Below are positions 47,601 through 58,247 of a stretch of 64,000 bases of DNA, one piece after another (position 1 is the stretch's first letter; the number at the start of each line of letters is the position of its first letter). The translations under genes were made by a program, and so were the position numbers. Source of the stretch: an uncultured Opitutaceae bacterium (GTDB lineage: Bacteria; Verrucomicrobiota; Verrucomicrobiia; Opitutales; Opitutaceae); contig CAIWXW010000109.1 of assembly GCA_903916755.1 (NCBI GenBank), positions 1 to 64,000 on the forward strand. The letters are read 5' to 3'. The notes beneath the pieces are model-generated. The model saw nothing but the letters and a program-made list of their open reading frames with translations. It did not search any database and had not been told where the DNA came from.

Positions 47601-48138
47601 GGTGTGGTTGGTAGTATTGGCGTAGCTGCTCTCGTGCCCGGTGGAGGCGGGCCTTAACTGCGGCTACGGTGATGGAAAGGGCATCGGCGATCTCAGCATG
47701 GCTGCGGCCTTCCTGGACCAGGGCCAGGAGCGCGCGGTCCTGCGGCCGCAGCTGGCCGAGGGCGTGACGGAGGGCATCGAGCTCCTCGGTGTCGACCGCG
47801 CCGGGCGGCTCCGGGACGTCCTCATGCTCGGGCGCGAACGGCATGAAGATCCGGCGCAGCTTCTGGCGGCGGAGGTGGTCGATGCAGGTGTTGCGGGCGA
47901 GGCGAAAGAGCCAGGATTCGAACTGGGCCGGCGCCTGGAGGCGTTCCAGGGCGCGGACCATCTTGATGAAGATTTGCTGGGCGAGATCCTCCACCGAATC
48001 GCTCCGGTTGGTGATGGCATAGACGAACCCGGCGATCCGATGCTGATAGCTGACAATGAGTTCACGCTGAGCCGCCTCGTTCCCTTTTTGGGCCCGGCGG
48101 ACGAGTTCGACCAGCTCGGTCGGTTCAGTTGAATCCAT
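47590..48138 (-). CDS. ECF-type RNA polymerase sigma factor
   Basis: DSVEDLAQQIFIKMVRALERLQAPAQFESWLFRLARNTCIDHLRRQKLRR; RSHAEIADALSITVAAVKARLHRAREQLR. Confidence 0.93.
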   Translation of the reverse strand: MDSTEPTELVELVRRAQKGNEAAQRELIVSYQHRIAGFVYAITNRSDSVEDLAQQIFIKMVRALERLQAPAQFESWLFRLARNTCIDHLRRQKLRRIFMPFAPEHEDVPEPPGAVDTEELDALRHALGQLRPQDRALLALVQEGRSHAEIADALSITVAAVKARLHRAREQLRQYYQPHHES

Positions 48139-48295
48139 GCGTGAGGCATTGCGTAACCGGCATAGACGTAGGTCCAACCGGAAAGATGCGCAATTCCCCA
48201 TTGGCCGATCTCTCACTTTCAAGCAACATTTCGTTGAAAAACGCGTCCCACCGGGCTCGCCTCTTTCCGCTCAACCCTCCAAGGTCCCCTCTTCC

Positions 48296-48916
48296 ATGCT
48301 CATCCCCGCTCCCCGGATCCGTTCGTTCCTCGGCCTCACCGCCGCCGCCCTGCTCCTGGCCGCCCTCGCGGTCGGCGAAACCGGCTGCGGCTCGCGCCCA
48401 AAGGCGGATGCGTTTGACGAGGCGGTGGCCGGCGGCGAGCGACCCGTGGCGATGAAGGGCGACTCCCTCTTTTTCGACGGGCAGATCGCGGCCACCGTGA
48501 CCATCAGCCGCGGCGTCGGCCATGGCGCCCGCACACCCAAGAAGGGCGCCTTCGGGGGCGAGGAGCGGATGGACTCGGACGAGGTCACCGCCTATGTGCG
48601 CGCCCGCGGCGCCCTCGGCAGCCCGCTGCCGCCGGTCACCGTCCGGCTGAAGCTGGAGAACAAGGGCGCCACGGCCGTCCAGGTCGACATCATGGAGTCC
48701 AACTCCGACCTCGGGAATTTCGCGGTGCGGCCGGAAATCCTGAGCCTGGCGCCCGGCCAGTCGGGCGAGCCCGACCCGATGATCTCGCAGCTGGGCGTCA
48801 CCTCCGACGACATTCCGGTCAAGATCACCCTGAAGATGAACGGGAAGACCGAATCCCACGCCATCGCCGTCAAGAGCGTGGTGATGCCCCCGGGCTCCCC
48901 GGCCCCCGGCAGCTAG
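48296..48916 (+). CDS. Predicted secreted/lipoprotein-like hypothetical protein
   Basis: N-terminal hydrophobic segment ending ...LAVGETGCGSRP; Ig-like VTVRLKLENKGATAVQVDIMESNS. Confidence 0.6.
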   Translation: MLIPAPRIRSFLGLTAAALLLAALAVGETGCGSRPKADAFDEAVAGGERPVAMKGDSLFFDGQIAATVTISRGVGHGARTPKKGAFGGEERMDSDEVTAYVRARGALGSPLPPVTVRLKLENKGATAVQVDIMESNSDLGNFAVRPEILSLAPGQSGEPDPMISQLGVTSDDIPVKITLKMNGKTESHAIAVKSVVMPPGSPAPGS

Positions 48917-50085
48917 CTGGGCAGCATCCGGACCCGGCGATCCTTCCGGGGAAACTGCAGGGTCACCAGCGTGCCCACGCCCTCCTTGCTCTCGATGCCC
49001 ACGTGGCCTCCGTGCTCGCGCATGATCCGCTGGACGATCATCAGCCCCAGGCCGTGTCCGCCCGGCTTGGTGGTGTGGTAGGGCTCGAAGATCCGCAGCA
49101 GGTCCTCCTGGCGGATGCCTGAGCCGGTGTCGCCAAAGAGCAGGTAGACGGAGTCATCGTCCGCGCGGGAGCGGATCCGCAGGACTCCGCCGGCCTGCAT
49201 CGCCTCCAGGGCGTTCTTCGTCAGGTTGAAGAAGACCTGCTTCAGCTGGTTGCGGTCCGCCAGGATGGGCGGCAGCGACGCCGAGGCGGCCGATTCCACC
49301 GTGACGCCCCGATCGGCGAACTCGTTGGCCTGGAAGCGCAGCACCTCCGCCAGCACCTCCGCCAGGTCCGTTTCCGCGAGGTCGGGCGCGCGCGGCCGGA
49401 TCGCCTCGAGGAAGTGGCTGATGATGCCGTCGAGCCGGCGGACTTCGTCCTGGCAGACGGCGAGCGACTCCGAGAATTCCTTGGCGGCGGCGCCCGCCTT
49501 CAGCTTCTTCAGCTTCCGCTCCAGCAGCTGGAGATGGATGGTGAGCGAATTGAGGGGGTTGCCGAGTTCATGGGCCACGCCCGCCGCGAGGAGCAGGATC
49601 GACGAAGTGCGCTCGTCCTCAATCCGGCGCTCGGTCGTGCGCTTGTCCAGGGTGATGTCGGTCAGGATCGCGGCATAGCGTCGCTCCCCGCCCGGTTCCT
49701 CGCCCGGGAAGGGCACGAGGTAGAGCCGGATCGAGCGCGGCTCCGGATAGCTCAGCTCGAATTCCCGGGTCAGGACCTCCGTGGCCTCCGCCCGCAGGGT
49801 CTCGACGGTGAGCCGCAGGCCCGGCACCAGACGCCAGAGAATCTGCCCGGCGATCTCGCTTTCACCCAGGCCCAGGAGGCGCAGCGCCGACCCGTTGGCG
49901 TATTCGACCGTGCCGTCCGCCTCGAGGACGAGAATCCCCTCCTGCAGCGCGTGGAAGATGTCCTCGAAGAGCCCGCGCTCCCGCGCCAGCCGCTGCACCA
50001 GGTTGGCCAGGTTGACGGAGTCCAGCGTGCCAATGCGGCCGAGGACGCGATCAAGGGAATGGGGTTTCTTGCCGGCCATGGCCAA
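48913..50085 (-). CDS. PAS-containing sensor histidine kinase (NtrB-like)
   Basis: GVAHELGNPLNSLTIHLQLLERKL (H box), QVFFNLTKNALEAM (N box), DTGSGIRQEDL, GHGLGLMIVQRI. Confidence 0.94.
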   Translation of the reverse strand: MAMAGKKPHSLDRVLGRIGTLDSVNLANLVQRLARERGLFEDIFHALQEGILVLEADGTVEYANGSALRLLGLGESEIAGQILWRLVPGLRLTVETLRAEATEVLTREFELSYPEPRSIRLYLVPFPGEEPGGERRYAAILTDITLDKRTTERRIEDERTSSILLLAAGVAHELGNPLNSLTIHLQLLERKLKKLKAGAAAKEFSESLAVCQDEVRRLDGIISHFLEAIRPRAPDLAETDLAEVLAEVLRFQANEFADRGVTVESAASASLPPILADRNQLKQVFFNLTKNALEAMQAGGVLRIRSRADDDSVYLLFGDTGSGIRQEDLLRIFEPYHTTKPGGHGLGLMIVQRIMREHGGHVGIESKEGVGTLVTLQFPRKDRRVRMLPS

Positions 50086-50868
50086 TCAGGTGCTCTCTTC
50101 GATTTCCGCGGTTTCCGCGAGCAATTCCATCTGAGCGGGATCCAGCCGGCCGGCGAGCAGTTTGCGCAGGAAGAGGTCCCGGTGGTGGGGGCTGCGGCCG
50201 AGCCGCAGGATCGCGGCGCGATGCTCCTCGGTCGCGTAACCCTTGTGCTGGGCGAAGCCGTAGCCGGGCACCCGCGCGTCGAGCTCCTGCATCAGCCGGT
50301 CGCGCTGGACCTTGGCCACCACCGAGGCCATCGCGATGCACAGCGACCGCGCGTCCCCGTTCACCAGATGGGTGTGCGGATAGGGGAACCGGCGCAGCGC
50401 CAGGCCGTCCACCAGGATGCGGCAGGAGACAGTCGGCTTGAAATCCCGACGGGCCTCGAGGGCGGAAAAAAGGTCCGGCTCGGTCTTCCGCTCGAAATCC
50501 TCCGGCGCATAAATCCCCTCCAGCGCCCGCCGCATCGCCAGCTTGGTGGCCCCCAGGATGTTGAACTGCTCGATCTCCTCCACGCCGGCCAAGCCGAAGT
50601 GGGCGTGGATCTGGCCCTGGTTGGCCAGCGCCTCGAATTCGATCCAGAGCTGCTCTCGCTCCGGCGCCGCGATCTGCTTCGAGTCGTTGACCCGGCCCGA
50701 CTTGGTCAGGGCCCAGCGACCCTCCAGGAATTCACGGGTGACGAGGACGGCGGCGGCCACGACCGGGCCGGCCAGGGCGCCCCGCCCCGCCTCGTCGACG
50801 CCGATCAGGCTGGCAACCCCCTCGATCTGGCGGAGGTCGAAGGCGCGGAGCTGGCGGCGCTTGGGCAT
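50086..50868 (-). CDS. rnhB: Ribonuclease HII
   Basis: LIGVDEAGRGALAGPVVAAAVLV, NDSKQIAAPERE, KVQRDRLMQELDARVPGYGFAQHKGYATEEH. Confidence 0.95.
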   Translation of the reverse strand: MPKRRQLRAFDLRQIEGVASLIGVDEAGRGALAGPVVAAAVLVTREFLEGRWALTKSGRVNDSKQIAAPEREQLWIEFEALANQGQIHAHFGLAGVEEIEQFNILGATKLAMRRALEGIYAPEDFERKTEPDLFSALEARRDFKPTVSCRILVDGLALRRFPYPHTHLVNGDARSLCIAMASVVAKVQRDRLMQELDARVPGYGFAQHKGYATEEHRAAILRLGRSPHHRDLFLRKLLAGRLDPAQMELLAETAEIEEST

Positions 50869-50881
50869 CGCTTGGCGCCCC

Positions 50882-51898
50882 TCAGCCGCCCCACTCGATC
50901 CGGGCCTTGGGCTCGGGGAGCGGCAGCTCCGCCAGCAGCCCGGCGGCCGAGACGACCTCGTAGGCGGTCCGGAAATGGAGCTTGGCGAAGTCCCCCAGCG
51001 CCCGGACCCCGAACTTGGCGATGATCTCGCGGGCCTGGTCCTTCACCAGCGGGCCCGCACCCTTCTGGAGCTTGGCGCCGAAGCGGAGCGACAACTCGTG
51101 CATCTGCCGGACATACTCGGCCCGGGCCACCACGGAAGCCGCGGCCACCACGGGGTCCTCCTCGGCCTTGGTCCGCATCCGCAGCTCGAAGTTCTTCTGG
51201 CCCTTCTTGGCCAGTTCGCGCTGGACCAGGGGCTGCTCGCTGAACTGGTCGAGGAGGCCCCACGGCACCGGGATCTGGGCCAGGGCCTGCGAGACCGCCG
51301 TGGCGTGCAGCCAGCCCAGGAGCCGGTTCAGGCTGGCCCCCTTCTTCGCCATGAGCTCGTTGTACTTGGTCATCCCGCAAAGGCAGGTCCGGACCGCGAC
51401 ACCCGGCGTGTCGCGGATCATCCGGTCGAACTTCATGATCTGGGGCTCGGCGATCTTCTTCGAGTCCTTCACGCCCGCCGCGATCCACTGCTCGATCGCC
51501 GGCTTGCCGGCGATCACCGTGGCGGCCACGACCGGGCCAAAGAAGTCGCCCTTGCCGCTTTCGTCCAAGCCCGCGTGGGACTCGAACCAGTCGGGATGGA
51601 GCACCTCGTCGTAGCCGAGCTTCGGCGCCAGCGTGATCTCGGGCTCGAGGGTGTCGCGCACGAACTCCTCGGTGCCTTTTCCCGCCACGACCACCTTGCC
51701 GCTGATATAGGCCGTCAGATTGGTCTTCAGGTGGTCGGCCTTGAAGGCATAGCGCGCATACGCGACCTCGAAGGGCGTCCAACCCCGCTCCTGGAGTATC
51801 CCCTGCAGCTTCTGCATCTGGGCGTCGTCCAATTTCACAGTGTAGGAGGAAAGCTTCTTCGGCTTATCCTCTTCGGCGGTTTTCTTCGGGATCGGCAA
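50882..51898 (-). CDS. rnhC: Ribonuclease HIII
   Basis: N-terminal substrate-binding region; GLDESGKGDFFGPVVAATVIAG; DPVVAAASVVARAEYVRQM; start uncertain (TTG at 51898 proposed). Confidence 0.9.
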   Translation of the reverse strand: MPIPKKTAEEDKPKKLSSYTVKLDDAQMQKLQGILQERGWTPFEVAYARYAFKADHLKTNLTAYISGKVVVAGKGTEEFVRDTLEPEITLAPKLGYDEVLHPDWFESHAGLDESGKGDFFGPVVAATVIAGKPAIEQWIAAGVKDSKKIAEPQIMKFDRMIRDTPGVAVRTCLCGMTKYNELMAKKGASLNRLLGWLHATAVSQALAQIPVPWGLLDQFSEQPLVQRELAKKGQKNFELRMRTKAEEDPVVAAASVVARAEYVRQMHELSLRFGAKLQKGAGPLVKDQAREIIAKFGVRALGDFAKLHFRTAYEVVSAAGLLAELPLPEPKARIEWGG

Positions 51899-51997
51899 GC
51901 CGAGCAGAACCGCAAAATGGCCGAAAAAAGGCAATTTTATCCATGCCGGGGAGCCGGAGCCGCAAATACCTTGCGCCGCCCGCGCGTCTTCGCGGCC

Positions 51998-53050
51998 ATG
52001 GAGGGGATGCCGCATTCCGCTGAAGACCTCCTCGCGCGCCGGACCCCATTCCAGGAGGCGCTGGCGGCGTGGTACCGGCGCGAGGCGCGGGTGCTCCCCT
52101 GGCGGACCGCGCCCTCGCTCTACAAGACCGTGGTCAGCGAATTCATGCTCCAGCAGACGCAGGTGAAGACCGTTCTCCCCTACTTCGCCCGCTGGCACCA
52201 GGCCCTGCCGGATTTCGGGGCCCTGGCGGCGGCGCCCGAAGCAGTGGTCCTCAAGCTTTGGGAGGGACTCGGATACTATTCGCGCGCGCGCAATCTGCGG
52301 CGGCTGGCGCAGGTCCTGGTCGCCCTCCCGGAAATTCCGCGCACGACGGCCGGCTGGCTGGCCCTGCCGGGCGTCGGTCCCTATACCGCCGCCGCCGTGA
52401 CCAGCATCGGGTTCGGGCTGCCGGCCGCCTGCGTGGATGGGAACGTCGTCCGGATCCTCGCCCGGCTGACGGCCGACCACCGGGAATTCCGGGACAGCGC
52501 CACCGCGGCCAAGGCCTTCGCGCCCCTCGCCCAGCAACTCGTGCCGGCTCGCGGCGCGGGCGACCACAACCAGGCGATGATGGAGCTCGGCGCCACCGTC
52601 TGCGTCCGCCAGAATCCCCTCTGCGACCGCTGCCCGGTCTTCCGCTTCTGCGCAGCCGGCCGGGCGGGAAAGCCCGAGGCGTATCCGCGCCTGGCCACCC
52701 GCCCGATTGAGAAACAGACCGTGGTGCGCATCTGGTGCGAGTCGAAGGGCGCCCTGCTGCTGCACCGGGCGCAGGCCGGCGCTCGCCGGCTCGCCGGGCA
52801 GCACGAGCTGCCCACCGCCGAGCAGGCGGGGCTCGTCCCCGCCGCCATCGCGCAAGGCCCGCTCCTGGCCCGGAAGAAACGGGCGATCACGCGGTTTCAG
52901 ATCGTTGAATCCATCCACCGGGCGGCCCCGCCGCGCCGCCTCCCTCCGGATCTGATCTGGGCCCCGCTGGGCGAATTGGACCAGTTGGTGCTCTCCGGCC
53001 CCCATCGGCGCTGGATCGGGGAAATCCTGCGGCGGCCGGCGCGCGACTAG
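51998..53050 (+). CDS. mutY: A/G-specific adenine glycosylase
   Basis: LPWRTAPSLYKTVVSEFMLQQTQVKTVLPYF, ALPGVGPYTAAAVTSIGFG, CX6CX2CX5C cluster (CVRQNPLCDRCPVFRFC). Confidence 0.95.
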   Translation: MEGMPHSAEDLLARRTPFQEALAAWYRREARVLPWRTAPSLYKTVVSEFMLQQTQVKTVLPYFARWHQALPDFGALAAAPEAVVLKLWEGLGYYSRARNLRRLAQVLVALPEIPRTTAGWLALPGVGPYTAAAVTSIGFGLPAACVDGNVVRILARLTADHREFRDSATAAKAFAPLAQQLVPARGAGDHNQAMMELGATVCVRQNPLCDRCPVFRFCAAGRAGKPEAYPRLATRPIEKQTVVRIWCESKGALLLHRAQAGARRLAGQHELPTAEQAGLVPAAIAQGPLLARKKRAITRFQIVESIHRAAPPRRLPPDLIWAPLGELDQLVLSGPHRRWIGEILRRPARD

Positions 53051-54000
53051 ATAAGCCCGCGCTGGCGCATCAGCTCCTCGAGCCGTTCCTTGGAAAGGCG
53101 GAGGTCGTCGGCCGTGGTCCGCGGGCCGAGTTCGAGGATCAGCAGGTGGTAGGGCCGCCAGAATTCGCTGATCATCGCGAAGTCGACCCGACCCGAGCCG
53201 ATGGGCTGGTGGTCGCTGCCCGCGGCGTTGACGTCGTGCAGGTGGAAGCCGAGGAGCCGGCCGGCGTTGTCGGTCAGCTGCTTGCGCTGATCCAGGAGGC
53301 CCAGGTCCTGCTTGATCTCGGCATGGCCGGTATCGTGCCAATAGCCCGCCGGCGCGCCCGCGGGCAACCCCGCCAGGAATTCCGGAAAGTCGGCATCAAC
53401 GGGGAGCTCCTCGAACTTTTCGCGGTTCTCAAACCCGAGCATGATTTTCTTCTCGGCCGCGTAGCCCAAGACCTTGTTCACGCTATCCCGGGTGTTCTGC
53501 CAGGAGCGGCCCATCCGCCGCCGCAGCTTGGCCACCGCCTTCTGGAGCAGCGCGTCGTATTTCTTGTCCCCCTTCCGGGCGGCGCCCGGGTTCGCCTGCA
53601 GGTAGGCCTGGAGGCGGCGAACCGGATTAAACCAGAGGAAAAAGGTGCTCCCCAGGTGGCAGACCACCACGCGGGCCTTTACCTGCGCGCCAAAGTCGAT
53701 GGTCCGCTTGGTCTGCAGGTACCACTGCTCCCGTTCGGTCGAATCCACCGCCGAGGGCTCGTAGAGGTTGGGCGCCGCCTGGGTGACGCCGGCCGGCAGC
53801 GGGCAGAAATTGTGGACCGAACTGATCTGGATCAGCCCCTCCTCAACCGCCTTTAAGATACCGGGCACCAATGTGATGCGTATCCCATGGCTCAGCTCGA
53901 TATGGGTGAAACCCAGGGCCGCCATTTCCTCCACCATGGCAAATCCGTCGGTATGCCGGTGGGAACACCAGGCCGTGGACAGCGCCAACGTCGGTTTCAT
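53047..54000 (-). CDS. Sugar phosphate isomerase/epimerase (TIM-barrel, xylose isomerase-like)
   Basis: TLALSTAWCSHRHTDGFAMVEEMAALGFTHIELSHG, GYWHDTGHAEIKQDLGL, FHLHDVNAAGSDHQPIGSGRVDF. Confidence 0.85.
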   Translation of the reverse strand: MKPTLALSTAWCSHRHTDGFAMVEEMAALGFTHIELSHGIRITLVPGILKAVEEGLIQISSVHNFCPLPAGVTQAAPNLYEPSAVDSTEREQWYLQTKRTIDFGAQVKARVVVCHLGSTFFLWFNPVRRLQAYLQANPGAARKGDKKYDALLQKAVAKLRRRMGRSWQNTRDSVNKVLGYAAEKKIMLGFENREKFEELPVDADFPEFLAGLPAGAPAGYWHDTGHAEIKQDLGLLDQRKQLTDNAGRLLGFHLHDVNAAGSDHQPIGSGRVDFAMISEFWRPYHLLILELGPRTTADDLRLSKERLEELMRQRGLI

Positions 54001-54031
54001 AGACGCTAAAGCCTGAAAAACAATTGGTTAT

Positions 54032-54065
54032 AAAAAAACGCGGCTCGAATTATTCGGGCCGCGTT
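54032..54065 (-). terminator. Intrinsic terminator of rpsU
   Basis: On minus strand AACGCGGCCCGAA-taa-TTCGAGCCGCGTT followed by TTTTTTATA. Confidence 0.85.
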
Positions 54066-54089
54066 CGGAAAATGGACGATCTGGGGCGC

Positions 54090-54287
54090 TCAGCTTTCGT
54101 AGCGGCGGCGCAGCATGGCGGTGAAGGCCATGACCTTATCCTTGCGGCGGCGCTTCTCGCACGGCTTCTCAAAGTAGCGCTTGGCGCGCGTGCCTTTGAT
54201 GATGTTCTCGCGATCGAGCTTCTTCTTCATGCGGCGAAGCGCGCGGTCGATGGGCTCGTTCTTACGGATCTTGAGTTCGATGGACAT
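54090..54287 (-). CDS. rpsU: 30S ribosomal protein S21
   Basis: 65 aa MSIELKIRKNEPIDRALRRMKKKLDRENIIKGTRAKRYFEKPCEKRRRKDKVMAF. Confidence 0.96.
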   Translation of the reverse strand: MSIELKIRKNEPIDRALRRMKKKLDRENIIKGTRAKRYFEKPCEKRRRKDKVMAFTAMLRRRYES

Positions 54288-54487
54288 AGGGCGGCAGACG
54301 TTAGTGAAAAATGAAGGGTGGATTAGGCCCTCCGGAATCGCCCGCGTCAATGGGAATTTGGCGGCTCCCGGTTGCTTCCGACCGGCACCCCGCTTCCCTA
54401 GCCTCCGCCGTGGCTCCTCCGCCCGCCGGCCGGCTGATTGGCTATTGCCAACCGGCGCGGGGCCCTTGGCAATAAACGCGCCCGCCC

Positions 54488-57400
54488 TTGCCTGCCCCCG
54501 ACCAAAATTTCGTCCATCTGCACGTCCACAGCGACTATAGCCTGCTGGATGGGGCCTGCCGCATCGACCGGCTGATGGACCGGGCGGCGCAGCTGGGCAT
54601 GAAGGCCCTGGCGCTGACGGACCACGGCAACCTCTATGGGGCGATCGAGTTCTACGGGGCCGCGAAGGCCAAGGGGCTGAAGCCGCTGATCGGCTGCGAG
54701 CTCTACCTGGTGGAAGGCTCCCGGCTCGAGCGCCACGGCCGCTCAGACGAGGGCAAGAGCATCTTTCACCTGGGCATGATCGCCCGCAATCTCGAGGGGT
54801 ATCAGAATCTGCTGAAGCTGGTCTCGGACGCCCACCTCCGGGGCTTTTACTACAAGCCCCGGACGGATTTTCCGACCCTGGCGAAGCACGCCAAGGGCCT
54901 GATTGGATTCACCGGCTGCCTGGCGTCGCTCGTGCCCCAGCATCTGCTGCATGACCGCCTGCCCGAGGCGCGCGAGGCGATGGGCCGCTTCGTCGACATC
55001 TTCGGCCGCGAGAACTACTTCGTCGAGATCCAGGACCACGGGATTCCGGAACAGCGGAAGATCATCCCGGGGCTGCTCAAGCTGGCCGAGGAATTCCAGC
55101 TGAAGGTCATCTGCTCGAACGACGTCCACTACGTGCACAACTGCGACGCCGGCCCGCACGACGCGATGCTCTGCATCCAGACCGGCGCCAAGATCGAGGA
55201 TGAGAAGCGGATGCGCTTCGACGGCTCGCAATTCTACCTGAAGTCGCGCGACGAGATGGCCCAGGTCTTCGCCGAGCTCCCGGAATCGGTCGTCAACACC
55301 CAGGCGGTGGCCGAGATGTGCGAACTGGCGATCCCCTTCCCCAAGGGGAGCGAGCGCTATCCGAAATATCCCCTGCCGCCGGAGGTCACGACGGACCGCG
55401 CCGGCTACCTGCACGAGCTCTGCGTCGCGGGCCTCAAGCGCCGCTACGGGGTCGACTATGCGACGCCGGCCGCCTTCGCCGATCCGGCGCTCGCGCGGAC
55501 CCTGGTCGAGCGGCTCGACTATGAATTGTCGGTCATCGGGAAGACCGGGTTCATCGACTATTTCCTCGTGGTCTGGGACTTCATCGCCTGGGCCAAGAAC
55601 CAGGGCATCCCCGTCGGGCCCGGCCGCGGCTCGGGCGCCGGCTGCATCGTCGCGTACCTTCTCGGGATCACCAATCTCGACCCGTTGCGCTTCAAGCTGC
55701 TCTTCGAGCGCTTCCTTAATCCCGAGCGCGTCTCGCCGCCCGACTTCGACATCGACTTCTGCATGCGGCGCCGCAGCCGGGTGATCGACTACGTCCGCCA
55801 GAAATACGGCAATGACTGCGTCGCGAACATCATCACCTATGGCACCCTGGGGGCCAAGATGGTGATCCGCGACGTCTCGCGGGTCCACAACCTGCCCTAC
55901 GCCGAGGCCGACCGGCTGGCGAAGATGATCCCGGACGAGCTGAACATCTCGCTCACGGACGCGCAGAAAAAATCGACCGAGCTGCGGGAGGAGGTGGAGA
56001 AAAATCCGGTCGCGCGGAAGATCTTCGACCAGGCTCTGGTCCTCGAGGGCATGGTGCGCAACACCGGCAAGCACGCCGCGGGCATCCTGATCACCGACCG
56101 GCCCCTCGACGAATTCGTGCCGCTGACGCTGCAGGAGGGCGACGTCACCGTGCAGTTCGACATGAACGCGGTGGGCAAGCTCGGCCTGCTGAAGATGGAC
56201 TTTCTCGGGCTGAAGACCCTGACCGTCATCTCGGACGCGACCGACAACATCCGGCTGACGGCGGACCCGCAGTTCGACCTGGAGACGGTCCCGTTCGACG
56301 ACGCGCGGACCTATGCCCTGCTCAACACCGGCCGGACCACCGGCGTGTTCCAGCTGGAATCAAGCGGCATGCAGGCCCTTTGCCGGCAGATCAGCCTCGC
56401 CACCATTGACGAGATCGTCGCCCTGATCGCGCTCTACCGCCCGGGACCGATGGAATGGATCCCCGACTACATCCGCGGCAAGAAGGATCCCTCCACGGTC
56501 AAATTTCCGCATCCGCTCCTCGAGGAGGTGTGCCGCGAGACCTACGGCGTGATGGTCTACCAGGAGCAGGTCATGGAGGCGGCGAAGATCATCGCCGGCT
56601 ATACCCTCGGCGGCGCGGACATGCTCCGCAAGGCCATGGGCAAGAAGGACGCCGAGGCGATGGCGCGGGAGCGGATCAACTTCGTCGAGGGGGCCAAGCG
56701 GGTGAACAATCTCGACGAGAAGACCGCCAACTCCGTCTTCGACATCCTGAACAAGTTCGCGGGCTATGGCTTCAACAAGGCCCACTCGGCCGCGTATGCC
56801 GTCCTCAGCTACCAGACGGGCTACCTCAAGGCGAACTACCCCGTCCAGTTCATGGCGGCCATGCTCTCGAGCGAGCTGGGGAATTCCGAAAAGGTGGCGC
56901 ACTTCATCGCCGAGTGCGAGGCGATGGGCCTGCGCGTCCTCGGGCCGGACGTGAACGAGTCCGGCGAAAACTTCACCCCGGTGGCGAAGCGCGACGACAC
57001 CCCGGCGCCGGGCACCATCCGCTTCGGCCTCGCCGGCATCAAGGGCGTCGGCGAGCAGGCCGCGCAGCGGATTCTGGCCGAACGCGAGGCCGGCGGGCCC
57101 TACCGCCACTTCCACGATTTCCTGCTCCGGGCCGACGCGCGGGCCATCAACAAGCGCGTGGTCGAAAATCTCGTGGCCGCGGGCGCGTTTGATTTCAGCG
57201 GGGGCCCCGCGCGAGGAGCTGTTTGCCCAGGTCGACGCCGCCCTTTCCGCCCTGGGCGAACTGCAGCGCAAATATCCGGGCCTGCGCAAGGAGGCGGCGG
57301 GCGCCCCCAAGGCGGAAGCAGCCGCGGAAACCATGCTCTTCGATCTCGGCGCGGAGGCGGGGGCCGCCGCGGTGCCCGAGCGCGCCGTCCTGGCGGCCGA

Positions 57401-58247
57401 GTTTGCGGATCTCCTGCGGCATACCCGGCGCCCCGCTGCCGCCGTCGTCACGGCCAACGGTCGCCACGACGAGCACGCGGTTTTGGATTTCGGCACGGCC
57501 CATGCCGCCAAGCCCAGCCCGGGCTCGGCCAAGGGCGCCGCGCCCGCCGAGCGCCGGCTGACCGCGGCCAACCGGCTGCAGTACGAGAAGGAGCTGCTGG
57601 GCTTCTACGTCTCCGGCCATCCCCTCCACGCGTTCGGCGGATTGACCGACGCCCTCGACACCTTCCCGGCGGCGGAACTTCTGCTCCAGCCCGACCGCAC
57701 GGAGTTCCGCCTCTGCGGGATCCCGGGCGAACTCGCCAAAAAGCTGTCGAAGAAGGACAACCGCCCCTGGGTCGCCTTCAATCTCGCGACCCTGAAGTCG
57801 ACGGTGGCGCTGAATCTCTTTGCCGACGCCTTTGCCGCCTATGGACCCAACCTGGCGGAAAACGTCCCGGTGGTCGTCCTGGGGAACATCATCGCCGGTT
57901 CCGACGGCGCGCGCCTCAACGTCAAGGAATGCTATGCCCTGGAGCCGGCCGTGCCGGGCCTCATGCGCAAGGTGACCTGGATCCTGCGCCCGGAGCACCC
58001 CGAGGCGCCGGATTTCCTGCGGCTGATGCGCGAGGCGATCAACCGCCATCCGGGCGAGAGCCAGGTGGAATTCGCCTTCGCGTTCCCGGACCGGGCGACG
58101 CCGGTGGCGGAGGCGAGCACCGCCCTCGGCTGGCGGGTGACCGCGGCGACCTTCCAGGAGCTGCAGGGGCATCCCGCCCTGGCGGGCGTGACGGTCGAGC
58201 CGAAGAAGCTCGAACTGAAGCAGGACCGCCGCTGGAGCCGAAAATGA
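54488..58247 (+). CDS. dnaE: DNA polymerase III alpha subunit, interrupted by an apparent +1 frameshift near 57200-57204
   Basis: [22 protein letters not shown] (PHP), [46 protein letters not shown]-terminal part ([14 protein letters not shown]...[13 protein letters not shown]...) is in a different frame. Confidence 0.93.

Noticed and set aside
51899-53341. N-terminal extension of the 819-aa minus-strand ORF covering rnhC
   Set aside because: Antisense to mutY; only the C-terminal part (50882 to about 51898) is a real protein (RNase HIII).
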